This document shows positions 1 through 6,507 of a DNA stretch of 20,001 nt, piece after piece (the first letter of the stretch is position 1; each line of letters starts with the position of its first letter). The position numbers and the translations under genes were made by a program. The stretch spans positions 1 through 20,001 of the forward strand of contig JAITCT010000140.1 in assembly GCA_031282925.1 (NCBI GenBank). Reading direction: 5' to 3'. The stretch comes from Dysgonamonadaceae bacterium (GTDB lineage: Bacteria; Bacteroidota; Bacteroidia; Bacteroidales; Azobacteroidaceae). The notes below the pieces were generated by a model. The model did no database searches and was not told where the DNA came from. It worked only from the letters and a program-made list of their open reading frames with translations.

Positions 1-279
1 CAGGCCGTTATGGATGTGCTGATCCGGAAATCCCGCCTGGCGCTCAAGCAATATCCGTCGCGGTCGTTTGCGATTGTGGGAGGCGTGGCCGCCAGTCCGC
101 AATTGCGGGAGGAAGCCGCCGATTTGTGCAAACGGATGAAAGTCGAATTGTGTTTGCCGCCTTTGCGCTGGTCGACCGACAATGCGGCGATGATTGCTTT
201 GGCTGCTTTTGATTATCTTAATTTATCCATTTACAAAGAACCCGTTGCCGATTTGCAGCTTACAATGGACAGGTTTTGA
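1..279 (+). CDS. tsaD: TsaD, tRNA N6-threonylcarbamoyladenosine transferase, C-terminal part
   Basis: This is the 3' end of a gene that begins left of the window; the frame is open from base 1 and stops with TGA at 277-279. TsaD is the catalytic subunit that moves the threonylcarbamoyl group from TC-AMP to A37 of ANN-decoding tRNAs, working with TsaB and TsaE in the cytoplasm. About 92 residues are visible. They include the ASKHA-fold signature IVGGVAAS, followed by LREE, and the late motif STDNAAMIALAA, which corresponds to the (S/C)TDN(A/G)AMI motif near the end of all TsaD/Kae1 proteins. The protein ends about 28 residues after that motif, as expected for the family, so the C terminus looks intact. 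The next gene is a separate toxin-antitoxin locus with its own promoter. Confidence 0.9.
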   Translation, partial: QAVMDVLIRKSRLALKQYPSRSFAIVGGVAASPQLREEAADLCKRMKVELCLPPLRWSTDNAAMIALAAFDYLNLSIYKEPVADLQLTMDRF

Positions 280-343
280 GGGGGAGTTATAGAGTTTTAT
301 AGAGATTTTTTAGTTACTGAAATTGCAAAATAGTTAGTGGGTG

Positions 344-375
344 TTTGCAGATGATAACTATAATAGTTATTTTTG
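344..375 (+). promoter_or_regulatory. Bacteroidetes-type promoter for the hicAB locus
   Basis: TTTG at 344-347 and TATTTTTG at 368-375 are separated by 20 bases. This matches the Bacteroidetes sigma factor consensus TTTG-N19/21-TAnnTTTG exactly. Transcription would start near 381, about 20 bases before the GTG start of hicA. The decayed toxin-antitoxin genes therefore still have an apparently intact promoter. Confidence 0.6.
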
Positions 376-402
376 TTTTTATTAATCTATGAGATTTGGC
401 AA

Positions 403-589
403 GTGAAAACAAGCGAAGCTTTACGAAAATTGAAAAAAGGTGATTGCTATTTCGTAGGACATGGTAAAGAGCACGATTGTTGGTACAGCACACTAACAAA
501 AAAGCGGTTTCGTGTACCTCGACACACATCTCAGGAATTGATGGACGGAACAAAAAAGCATTGAAAAGATATCTGGAGTTAAATTATAA
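403..589 (+). pseudogene. hicA: HicA-family mRNA interferase toxin, frameshifted near the 3' end
   Basis: HicA toxins are small double-stranded-RNA-binding-fold proteins that cleave mRNA through a conserved histidine and are neutralised by HicB. Translation from GTG at 403 gives VKTSEALRKLKKGDCYF, then HGKEHDCWYS with the probable catalytic His at residue 24, then RVPRHTSQEL. All of these are typical of the Bacteroidetes HicA branch. The frame then hits TGA at 562-564, just after DGTKKH, where the family normally continues GTxKSIxKxxG. That missing tail, SIEKISGVKL followed by TAA at 587-589, is present one frame over. The break falls in the six-A run at 552-557; one A fewer or two A more would restore the gene to about 62 residues, the normal size. 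It could be a real mutation, a sequencing indel or transcript slippage. A longer TTG start at 373 is unlikely because it lies inside the promoter. Confidence 0.75.
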
Positions 590-595
590 TTTCCT

Positions 596-863
596 ATGAA
601 TCCTATAGAAATAAAAAGTATGGAAAAAGTAAAAGTCATAGTAGAACTCGGTAGCGACAACAGGTATAGCGCCTACATGGATTGCTACGACTATAATTTT
701 GGGCTTGCGGGTTTTGGTAGTACGGCGAAAGATGCGATAGAGGATTTTTATGAATCGTACCGCGAAGAGAGAGATATGTGCGCAAAAGAAGGGAAAGAGA
801 TGCCCGAATTAGAATTTGATATTAGGTAACGATATTGCTTCGCTGCTTCGTAGTTCACAATGA
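596..863 (+). pseudogene. hicB: HicB-family antitoxin remnant, frameshifted and lacking its DNA-binding domain
   Basis: HicB antitoxins pair an N-terminal partial RNase-H fold that blocks HicA with a C-terminal HTH or ribbon-helix-helix domain that represses the operon. The N-terminal domain is visible: MEKVKVIVELGS, RYSAYMDCYDYNFGLAG, FGSTAKDAIEDFYESY and ELEFDIR. Translation stops at TAA 827-829. Skipping one A there continues in frame as YDIASLLRSSQ to a TGA at 861-863; YDIASLL fits the family's usual linker into the HTH domain. Nothing after that resembles an HTH, so at least half of the normal protein of about 130 residues is gone. ATG 596 and ATG 620 are both possible starts; 620 gives the usual N terminus. 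The gene lies 6 bases after the restored hicA stop, the normal toxin-antitoxin order. Confidence 0.7.
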
Positions 864-865
864 CG
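831..865. repeat. Copy of a dispersed intergenic repeat (ATTGCTTCG...CAATGACG type)
   Basis: On the minus strand the segment begins CGTCATTGTGAACTACGAAG and ends GCGAAGCAATATC. It resembles the short dispersed 'GTCATTGCGA...GAAGCAATC' repeats that I recall from many bacterial genomes, including Bacteroidetes. It starts exactly where the hicB coding similarity fades. No second copy is present in this window, so the assignment rests on resemblance alone. Confidence 0.4.
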
Positions 866-940
866 ACTATATAAAATTAACTTATATTTTGCACGGCATG
901 ATTTTGTGCATCCGATTTTATTAAAAATGGAAAATTATTT

Positions 941-990
941 AAACACGAAGACACTGTTCATACACGGTTTTGTATCGTTGTGTCTTCGTG
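941..990. repeat. Inverted repeat of the AAACACGAAGACAC type
   Basis: CACGAAGACAC at 944-954 is perfectly complementary to GTGTCTTCGTG at 980-990. A further 5-base pairing (ATACA 960-964 with TGTAT 971-975) lies inside the loop. The right side runs on into CCTTTGTGTTT, so the sequence reads like the 'AAACACAAAGGCACGAAGACAC' intergenic repeat that I recall as common in Bacteroidetes. The stem is not followed by a T run in either direction that would make it a strong terminator. Confidence 0.5.
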
Positions 991-1044
991 CCTTTGTGTT
1001 TACAAAAAAGCCGTTTGCCGATGCATGTGAATGAAACTGTAACA

Positions 1045-1070
1045 AATCAAACGTTCAAAAAAGTTTGATT
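1045..1070. promoter_or_regulatory. Perfect 8-base dyad upstream of the pckA promoter
   Basis: AATCAAAC (1045-1052) and GTTTGATT (1063-1070) are exact reverse complements separated by 10 bases. The dyad is centred about 45 bases upstream of the -7 element at 1101-1108. No TTTG lies at the expected -33 distance from that element, so a regulator bound here could be what recruits RNA polymerase. That role is inference. Confidence 0.35.
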
Positions 1071-1100
1071 GAAAAAGCAAAAACATGCGGAAAATTTTAC

Positions 1101-1108
1101 TACCTTTG
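1101..1108 (+). promoter_or_regulatory. -7 element of the pckA promoter
   Basis: TACCTTTG followed by C matches the Bacteroidetes -7 consensus TAnnTTTG. Transcription would start near 1115 and give a leader of about 47 bases before ATG 1162. The nearest TTTG upstream (1064-1067) is 33 bases away, too far to act as the -33 box. Confidence 0.6.
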
Positions 1109-1161
1109 CGCTTGAAAAATCGGAAAAAAGATTCGGATTTATTATTAAAAAATTATTTTGT

Positions 1162-2751
1162 ATGGCAAATTTAGATTTATGCAAGTATGGCATTAGCAGC
1201 AACATTCCTGTTGTTCACAACCCCTCCTACGAAGAATTGTTTCAGGCTGAAATGGACTCGAAAAACGAGGGATTTGAAAAAGGTATCTTAACAAACACCG
1301 GCGCTGTATCCGTAGATACGGGCAAATTCACCGGGCGTTCGCCCAAAGACCGTTACATCGTAAAAGATGCGGTAACCGAAAACACCATCTGGTGGGACGG
1401 CAACATCAACAAACCGGTTTCCGCCAATGTGTGGAACGATTTGAAAGCAAACACAATCAAACAGTTAAATACGGCTAAGAAACTGTATGTAGTAGATACG
1501 TTCTGCGGTACAAATACCGACACCCGCATGAAAGTCCGCTTCATCATGGAAGTGGCCTGGCAGGCGCATTTCGTAACAAATATGTTTATCCGTCCGTCAC
1601 ATTTTGAACTGGCAAATTACGGCGAACCTGATTTCGTGGTATTCAACGGTTCGAAAACAACCGACCCCGACTGGCAAAAGCACGGTTTGAACTCCGAAGT
1701 CTATGTCTTATTCAACCTGACGGAAAGAGAACAAATCATCGGCGGCACCTGGTACGGTGGCGAAATGAAAAAAGGAATGTTCTCCATGCAGAATTATTAC
1801 CTGCCTTTGAAAGGCATTGCTTCGATGCACTGCTCGGCAAACGTGGGCGAAGCCGGCGACGTAGCCGTATTCTTCGGTTTGTCCGGAACGGGAAAAACAA
1901 CCCTTTCTGCCGACCCGAAACGTTACCTCATCGGCGACGATGAACACGGTTGGGACAACAACGGGGTATTCAACTACGAAGGCGGCTGCTATGCCAAAGT
2001 AATTGACCTGAGCAGAGAAAACGAACCGGATATCTGGCGCGCTATCCGCCGCGACGCTTTGCTGGAAAACGTAACGGTCAAAGCAGACGGAACGCCCGAC
2101 TATTCCAAAGCGGCTTCAAAAACCGAAAATACCCGTGTTTCGTATCCGATTCACCATATTAACAAAATTGTGCTGCCTTCGCGCGCCGGACATGCCAGCA
2201 AAATTATTTATCTTTCGGCTGATGCTTTCGGCGTATTGCCTCCGGTATCGGTTCTGGACGAAAAATCGGCTCAATATCACTTCCTCTGCGGTTATACCTC
2301 CAAACTGGCCGGTACCGAACGGGGAATTACGGAACCGGTTCCTTCGTTTTCTCCCGCTTTCGGCGAAGCGTTCCTGACTTTGCACCCGACTCGATACGCA
2401 AGCGTGCTGGCAAAGAAAATGAAAGAGCATAACGCTAAGGCGTATTTGGTAAACACCGGCTGGAACGGCACAGGCAAACGGATTTCCATCAAAGATACCC
2501 GCGCGATTATTGATGCCATCATTGACGGTTCGATTGAAAAAGCCGAAAAAGTGCATATTCCCGTTTTGAACCTCTATGCGCCGAAAAAACTGAACAATGT
2601 ATCGGAAGGCATCCTCGACCCGCGCAATACTTACGCCAATAAAAGCGAATGGGAAGAAAAAGCCAGATCGCTGGCCGCTAAATACATCAAGAATTTTGAA
2701 CAATATTTGCCGGAAGGAAAAGATTTAATTCCTTCGGGACCGCAGTTGTAA
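1162..2751 (+). CDS. pckA: Phosphoenolpyruvate carboxykinase (ATP)
   Basis: This enzyme interconverts oxaloacetate and ATP with PEP, CO2 and ADP. In fermentative Bacteroidales it is usually thought to run towards oxaloacetate, fixing CO2 on the route to succinate while making ATP. I chose ATG 1162 (529 residues, [10 protein letters not shown]...): the frame is open back to a TTG at 1069, but that extension covers the promoter's -7 box, and bacterial enzymes are about 530-540 residues. Visible motifs are [10 protein letters not shown] (residues 56-65, including the substrate-binding Arg 59), the P-loop GLSGTGKTT (239-247), and the metal-binding GDDEHGW (258-264) followed by [10 protein letters not shown]. 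All key residues are present. The gene is monocistronic and ends against the terminator hairpin it shares with the convergent ychF. Confidence 0.97.
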   Translation: MANLDLCKYGISSNIPVVHNPSYEELFQAEMDSKNEGFEKGILTNTGAVSVDTGKFTGRSPKDRYIVKDAVTENTIWWDGNINKPVSANVWNDLKANTIKQLNTAKKLYVVDTFCGTNTDTRMKVRFIMEVAWQAHFVTNMFIRPSHFELANYGEPDFVVFNGSKTTDPDWQKHGLNSEVYVLFNLTEREQIIGGTWYGGEMKKGMFSMQNYYLPLKGIASMHCSANVGEAGDVAVFFGLSGTGKTTLSADPKRYLIGDDEHGWDNNGVFNYEGGCYAKVIDLSRENEPDIWRAIRRDALLENVTVKADGTPDYSKAASKTENTRVSYPIHHINKIVLPSRAGHASKIIYLSADAFGVLPPVSVLDEKSAQYHFLCGYTSKLAGTERGITEPVPSFSPAFGEAFLTLHPTRYASVLAKKMKEHNAKAYLVNTGWNGTGKRISIKDTRAIIDAIIDGSIEKAEKVHIPVLNLYAPKKLNNVSEGILDPRNTYANKSEWEEKARSLAAKYIKNFEQYLPEGKDLIPSGPQL

Positions 2752-2773
2752 TCATTCCCTCCTGCTGATTTTT

Positions 2774-2813
2774 GAACGCTAATTACGCGAAAAGTTTCGT
2801 GTAATTAGCGTTC
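2774..2813. terminator. Bidirectional hairpin between convergent pckA and ychF
   Basis: The arms 2774-2792 and 2795-2813 pair over 19 positions with one G/T mismatch (GAACGCTAATTACG with the complementary CGTGTAATTAGCGTTC). The stem begins 22 bases after the pckA stop and 17 bases beyond the ychF stop. Short T runs flank both sides (TTTTT before it, CCTTTCTTC after it). The position between two gene ends and the strong stem fit a two-way terminator. The sequence may also be a copy of an intergenic repeat. Confidence 0.65.
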
Positions 2814-2829
2814 ATCCTTTCTTCATCTG

Positions 2830-3933
2830 TCACACATTAAAGCGAAAGTGCATAATATCCCCGTCCCGAACAACATATTCCTTACCTTCAACGCTCATTT
2901 TACCGGCTTCCTTAACGGCAGCTTCCGAGCCGAGCCGGATATAATCATCGTATTTAATAACTTCGGCGCGGATAAAACCTTTTTCAAAATCGGTATGGAT
3001 AACTCCTGCGCACTGGGGTGCTTTGCTGCCTTTCCGGTAAGTCCAGGCGCGAACTTCCTGCGGCCCCGCAGTCAGGAAAGTTTCCAGATTCAACAATTGA
3101 TAAGCCGCTTTTATCAAACGGTTTACGCCGGATTCCCGCAAGCCGAGTTCCGACAAAAACATTTCCCTTTCCTCATAAGTCTCAAATTCTGCAATTTCGG
3201 ATTCGATTTTAGCGGCCACAACCAGCAAATCGGCGTTTTCCCCGCGAACAGCCTGCCGCACTTGTTCCACATACGGATTTCCAGAAACGGCGGAAGCCTC
3301 ATCTACATTACAAACATACAAAACCGGCTTGTTCGTCAAAAGAAACAAATCATGGGCGATTCTTTCATCATCTTTATTGTCAAATTTCACGGTACGGGCC
3401 GGTTTCCCCTGTTCGAGCGCAGTTTTGTAACGCAAGAAAACTTCCAAAGCCGTTTTTGCCTGTTTGTCCCCGCCGGTTTGCGCCTGCTTTTGGACTTTAC
3501 CGATTCGGGATTCAATCGTTTCAAGGTCTTTCAGTTGCAATTCGTAATCAATTATTTCCTTATCCCTTGCCGGATTCACAGAACCGTCGACATGCGTTAC
3601 ATTCTCATCGTCAAAACAGCGCAAAACGTGTAAAATGGCATCCGTTTCCCTGATATTCGCGAGAAATTTATTCCCAAGCCCTTCGCCTTGACTTGCCCCT
3701 TTGACCAGTCCGGCAATATCGACGATTTCCACCGTTGTCGGCACAATCTTTTGAGGGTGAACCAGTTCGGCTAACCGATTCAGCCGTTCATCGGGAACAG
3801 TAATCACACCTACATTCGGTTCAATGGTGCAAAAAGGGAAATTTGCCGCTTGCGCTTTCGCATTGGAAAGGCAGTTGAAAAGTGTGGATTTACCTACATT
3901 CGGCAATCCGACAATACCACATTGTAAAGCCAT
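2830..3933 (-). CDS. ychF: YchF, Obg-family ribosome-associated ATPase
   Basis: YchF (OLA1 in eukaryotes) is a TRAFAC-class P-loop protein that prefers ATP to GTP, binds ribosomes and the proteasome or stress machinery depending on the organism, and acts in the cytoplasm. The protein has 367 residues, close to the usual 363. It starts MALQCGIVGLPNVGKST, with the P-loop at residues 9-17. The switch II region DIAGLVKGASQGEGLGNKF is the YchF signature. The base-recognition motif is NVDE in place of the NKxD of GTPases, which explains the ATP preference. A TGS domain closes the protein (the final stretch includes REGDIMHFRFNV-like residues). It is transcribed alone from the promoter at 4034-4065. 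Confidence 0.96.
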   Translation of the reverse strand: MALQCGIVGLPNVGKSTLFNCLSNAKAQAANFPFCTIEPNVGVITVPDERLNRLAELVHPQKIVPTTVEIVDIAGLVKGASQGEGLGNKFLANIRETDAILHVLRCFDDENVTHVDGSVNPARDKEIIDYELQLKDLETIESRIGKVQKQAQTGGDKQAKTALEVFLRYKTALEQGKPARTVKFDNKDDERIAHDLFLLTNKPVLYVCNVDEASAVSGNPYVEQVRQAVRGENADLLVVAAKIESEIAEFETYEEREMFLSELGLRESGVNRLIKAAYQLLNLETFLTAGPQEVRAWTYRKGSKAPQCAGVIHTDFEKGFIRAEVIKYDDYIRLGSEAAVKEAGKMSVEGKEYVVRDGDIMHFRFNV

Positions 3934-4033
3934 TTGATTTGTTTTTTATATTTATACTCTCAATTCACAATAATTTCTGTTCAAACAGGTAACAAAAACA
4001 ATTCCGTCCCTTTATTGTTTATGTCTTGGCGCA

Positions 4034-4065
4034 CAAAATTAGGTGAAAAACCTGGGATTTCCAAA
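4034..4065 (-). promoter_or_regulatory. Bacteroidetes-type promoter for ychF
   Basis: On the minus strand TTTG (4062-4065) and TAATTTTG (4034-4041) are separated by 20 bases, an exact match to the consensus. Transcription would start near 4028, giving a leader of about 95 bases before the ychF ATG at 3933. Confidence 0.65.
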
Positions 4066-4216
4066 GGATTACCGGTATGGTCTCATAACTTTACCGCCGC
4101 CAGGCACGGAATGGCGAAAACGTGATTTGATGTATTTCTTATATTTGTCGCGTTAAATCAGCTGTTTTTAGTAAATGAATCCGGTTGTTTCCGGGCTGGG
4201 TCGGCGTGTCGGGATA

Positions 4217-6187
4217 TTAGAATAAACGATAATTCGTCCGCAACACTTTAAACTCCGTCCGGCGGTTGATTTGGTCGGCAATTTCCTGTTGATCCGGATG
4301 AAGCGTTTCAATAAATGCGGCGTCCAATATTTGATTTTCGGGAAGGAATTCGTATTCCTTCGCAAGATTTTTCGTTACGGTTTTAGGCGTTGTTTTCCCG
4401 TAACCGGCAGGCGTCAGCCGCTCTTTTTCAACGCCTCCCGCAATCAGGTAATCCACTACCGACTGGGCGCGCCTCAGCGATAAGTCATTGTTGTATTCGT
4501 CCGTACCTTTGCGGTCGGTATGCGCCGAAAGCTCAATTGTTACATTCGGATTGTCCTGAAGCAAGATAATGAGTTCAACCAGCGCTTGTTCCGATTCGGG
4601 ACGCAAAGTGGCTTTGTCGAAATCGTAGAAAATATTTTTGAGTAAAACCGGTTTGGAAATAGACGCCAGATAGAAATCAACATAAAAAGTTTGGCTTTTT
4701 TCTTCACCCGGGACCGACAGCGTTTGTTTTTGGTTCAGGTATCCGGGGGCGCTTCCCATCATCACATAATCCATTCCCGATACAATATCAGCCGAGTAAG
4801 ACCCGTCTTTTTTGACGGCAAAACGTTGGTCGCTCCCGTCTTTTCCCACCATGCGCACCGTTGCGCCGTCAATCAGTTCTTCGTCCCGTCCCAGCACCCA
4901 ACCTTCGACTTTTACGTGGACGCCCGGCAATTCAAAGGAATAGATATGATCGGCTCCACGCGCGTCGTTGCGGTTGCTGCTGAAATAACCTTTTTCGTCA
5001 GCGCCTTTGAAACAGATGCCGAAATCATCGGACATACTGTTGATGGGCGGTTTCATGTTTTCGACTTTCCACCCGCCGTCTTTTTGCTTAGTGGCTTTGA
5101 AAATGTCAAGTCCCCCCATTCCCGGATGCCCGTTGGACGAAAAATAAAGCGTCGAATCGTCCCGCATACAGGGGAACATTTCATCGCCCGGCGTGTTGAT
5201 GCCGGGTCCCAAATTTTCAGGTGCGTAAGTTCCTGTTTCATTGAGCGAAACTCGCCAGATATCTTTTCCGCCATAACTGCCTTTCACATCCGAAACGAAA
5301 TATAAATAGCCGTCGGCGCCAACCGCCGGATGCGCCGCCATTGACAACGAATCTTTGAAAATCGTTACCCGTTCTCCTGCATTCCATTGCGCTCCGGAAC
5401 GCGCAGACTTGTAGATGTCGGCCGTTCTCTCTACGCCTTCCTCTTCGGCGCAAAAAGTGTAATACATTGTCGCTCCGTCGGCCGAGAGCGAACAAGTGCC
5501 TTCGTCAAATTCGGTATTCAAAGCGCTTTCGATGTGTTCCGGCTTTTTCCACTGCCCTTTTTCATCTTGTGTTGCGACGTAAAAATCGTTGTATTTCGCA
5601 CCGGTAATGTTGCTTTGCGAATTACCTACCACATCTTTGCGCGAAGAAGTGAAAATAAGCTGGTCGTATTGCTCTCCGAAAAGCATGGGCGAAAATTCCC
5701 CATAGCGTGAATTGAATGCATCCATCTTTTTAACAATGTATCGCGTCGGATTTTTTTTCCATTCCATAGCCGAATCGCATCCGATGATTCCGTTTTTTGC
5801 CAAAAGAAAATCGGGAAAACTGTCGAGAAATGCGGAATACTGTTTTTTTGCTTCGTCGTAACGGCCTAATTTATGTAGCATTAAGGCGGAATAATACACT
5901 TTTGAACTGTCGTCATATTCATAGCGGATGGCATTATTATAGCCGGTCAAGGACCTTTGGGTTCCTTCGATTTTCCGATAACATTCGGCCATGCGGAAAG
6001 CAATATTGCCCCGCAAATCGGTTTTCTTGGAAGATGTTTGAGCATAAACCTTGCGGTAAACTCGGGCGGCGGCATAGTATTCTCCTCTTTCTTCTTTGGC
6101 AACGGCGTCGCTTAATTTGGCCGTTTTGCAGGAAAACAGCGACAGGATTGCCGTCATTAACGAAAAAAAAATAATTTGCTTATTCAT
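4217..6187 (-). CDS. porE: PorE-like lipoprotein of the type IX secretion system (TPR, beta-propeller, CRD, OmpA domain)
   Basis: PorE is an outer-membrane lipoprotein thought to anchor the type IX secretion machinery to peptidoglycan. Its domain order is TPR, PD40/WD40-like propeller, carboxypeptidase-regulatory-like domain, OmpA C-terminal domain, and the 656 residues here follow it. A lipoprotein signal peptide ends in the lipobox LFSC, with the lipidated Cys at 20. A TPR region (about 25-130) includes RGEYYAAARVYRKVY and LGRYDEAKKQYSAFL. Propeller repeats (about 150-430) are marked by LIFTSSR, LYFVSD, LYFSSNG and GYFSSNRN. A CRD-like domain (about 435-510) contains VEGWVLGRDEELIDGATV. The OmpA domain (about 525-656) has FYDFDKATLRPES, HTDRKG (Asp 558) and LSLRRAQ (Arg 573), the expected diaminopimelate-binding pair. 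The gene stands alone; no other por genes lie nearby. A related OmpA/PD40 lipoprotein with another role remains possible. Confidence 0.85.
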   Translation of the reverse strand: MNKQIIFFSLMTAILSLFSCKTAKLSDAVAKEERGEYYAAARVYRKVYAQTSSKKTDLRGNIAFRMAECYRKIEGTQRSLTGYNNAIRYEYDDSSKVYYSALMLHKLGRYDEAKKQYSAFLDSFPDFLLAKNGIIGCDSAMEWKKNPTRYIVKKMDAFNSRYGEFSPMLFGEQYDQLIFTSSRKDVVGNSQSNITGAKYNDFYVATQDEKGQWKKPEHIESALNTEFDEGTCSLSADGATMYYTFCAEEEGVERTADIYKSARSGAQWNAGERVTIFKDSLSMAAHPAVGADGYLYFVSDVKGSYGGKDIWRVSLNETGTYAPENLGPGINTPGDEMFPCMRDDSTLYFSSNGHPGMGGLDIFKATKQKDGGWKVENMKPPINSMSDDFGICFKGADEKGYFSSNRNDARGADHIYSFELPGVHVKVEGWVLGRDEELIDGATVRMVGKDGSDQRFAVKKDGSYSADIVSGMDYVMMGSAPGYLNQKQTLSVPGEEKSQTFYVDFYLASISKPVLLKNIFYDFDKATLRPESEQALVELIILLQDNPNVTIELSAHTDRKGTDEYNNDLSLRRAQSVVDYLIAGGVEKERLTPAGYGKTTPKTVTKNLAKEYEFLPENQILDAAFIETLHPDQQEIADQINRRTEFKVLRTNYRLF

Positions 6188-6507
6188 TCCAAACCGGTTT
6201 ATGCGTCATTAAATAATGCGTTTGCCTGTGCATAAAATCGTGCAACGCAAAATATAAACTGTTTTTTTTGATAATTATTGTATTTTTCCCTCCATTTCCC
6301 ACACCAATACTTTGTTAAACAATTTCTTAACTCCTGATCCGTTCCGTATGTTGCGCACCTTGTGCCTAATGCATAAAACTGCCCTGTGTAAAGCATAAAA
6401 TAAATTTGTTCTTGTTTTTTATCAAGCATTATTTGTTTTTGTTTTGTTATTTCAAACAAAATATTTAATTTTGCAACCGAAATTAAATTTAGTACAAGGG
6501 TTTAAAT
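6188..6507. other. Divergent spacer between porE and purH
   Basis: The spacer contains the purH promoter (6443-6473). No exact TAnnTTTG lies upstream of porE; the closest is a TATATTTTG-like match on the minus strand at about 6247-6255. A minus-strand open frame (6199-6459, 86 codons, ending 11 bases before the porE ATG) runs through most of it. Its product, rich in aromatic residues, Lys and Cys (IYFMLYTGQFYALG, LTKYWCGKWREKY), resembles nothing I know. I do not call it as a gene. Confidence 0.5.
6443..6473 (+). promoter_or_regulatory. Bacteroidetes-type promoter for the purH-mre-rod operon
   Basis: TTTG at 6443-6446 and TAATTTTG at 6466-6473, spaced by 19 bases, match the consensus. Transcription would start near 6480, 28 bases before the purH ATG. 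No other promoter or terminator is visible before 13693, so this one probably drives all six genes. Confidence 0.65.

Larger units (their letters stand above)
830..1161. other. Spacer between hicB and pckA: repeats plus the pckA control region
   Basis: I see no gene here. From left to right it holds the dispersed-repeat-like segment (831-865), an A+T-rich stretch with a weak TGCAC...GTGCA dyad (890-910), a long inverted repeat made of AAACACGAAG-type sequence (941-990), an 8-base dyad (1045-1070) and the pckA -7 element (1101-1108). Confidence 0.6.

Noticed and set aside
552..564. A-AAA-AAG slippery heptamer in hicA, in the right frame for programmed -1 frameshifting
   Set aside because: The -1 frame gives ALKRYLELNYNFL, which is not HicA-like; the homologous tail lies in the +1 frame. 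An indel or transcript slippage fits better.
1069..1161. N-terminal extension of pckA from TTG 1069
   Set aside because: It would run through the promoter's -7 box, and the extra 31 residues have no counterpart in PckA proteins.
2116..2703. 195-codon open frame on the minus strand within pckA
   Set aside because: It lies wholly inside a well-supported gene, and the peptide shows no domain; it is a shadow of the pckA codon pattern.
2848..3633. 261-codon open frame on the plus strand opposite ychF
   Set aside because: It is antisense to an intact YchF and rich in Phe and Arg, as expected for the reverse reading of this gene.
3934..4125. 63-codon open frame upstream of ychF
   Set aside because: It overlaps the ychF promoter on the other strand, has no promoter of its own and no recognisable product.
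4691..5305. 204-codon open frame on the plus strand opposite porE
   Set aside because: It is antisense to a coherent multi-domain protein and has no recognisable features.
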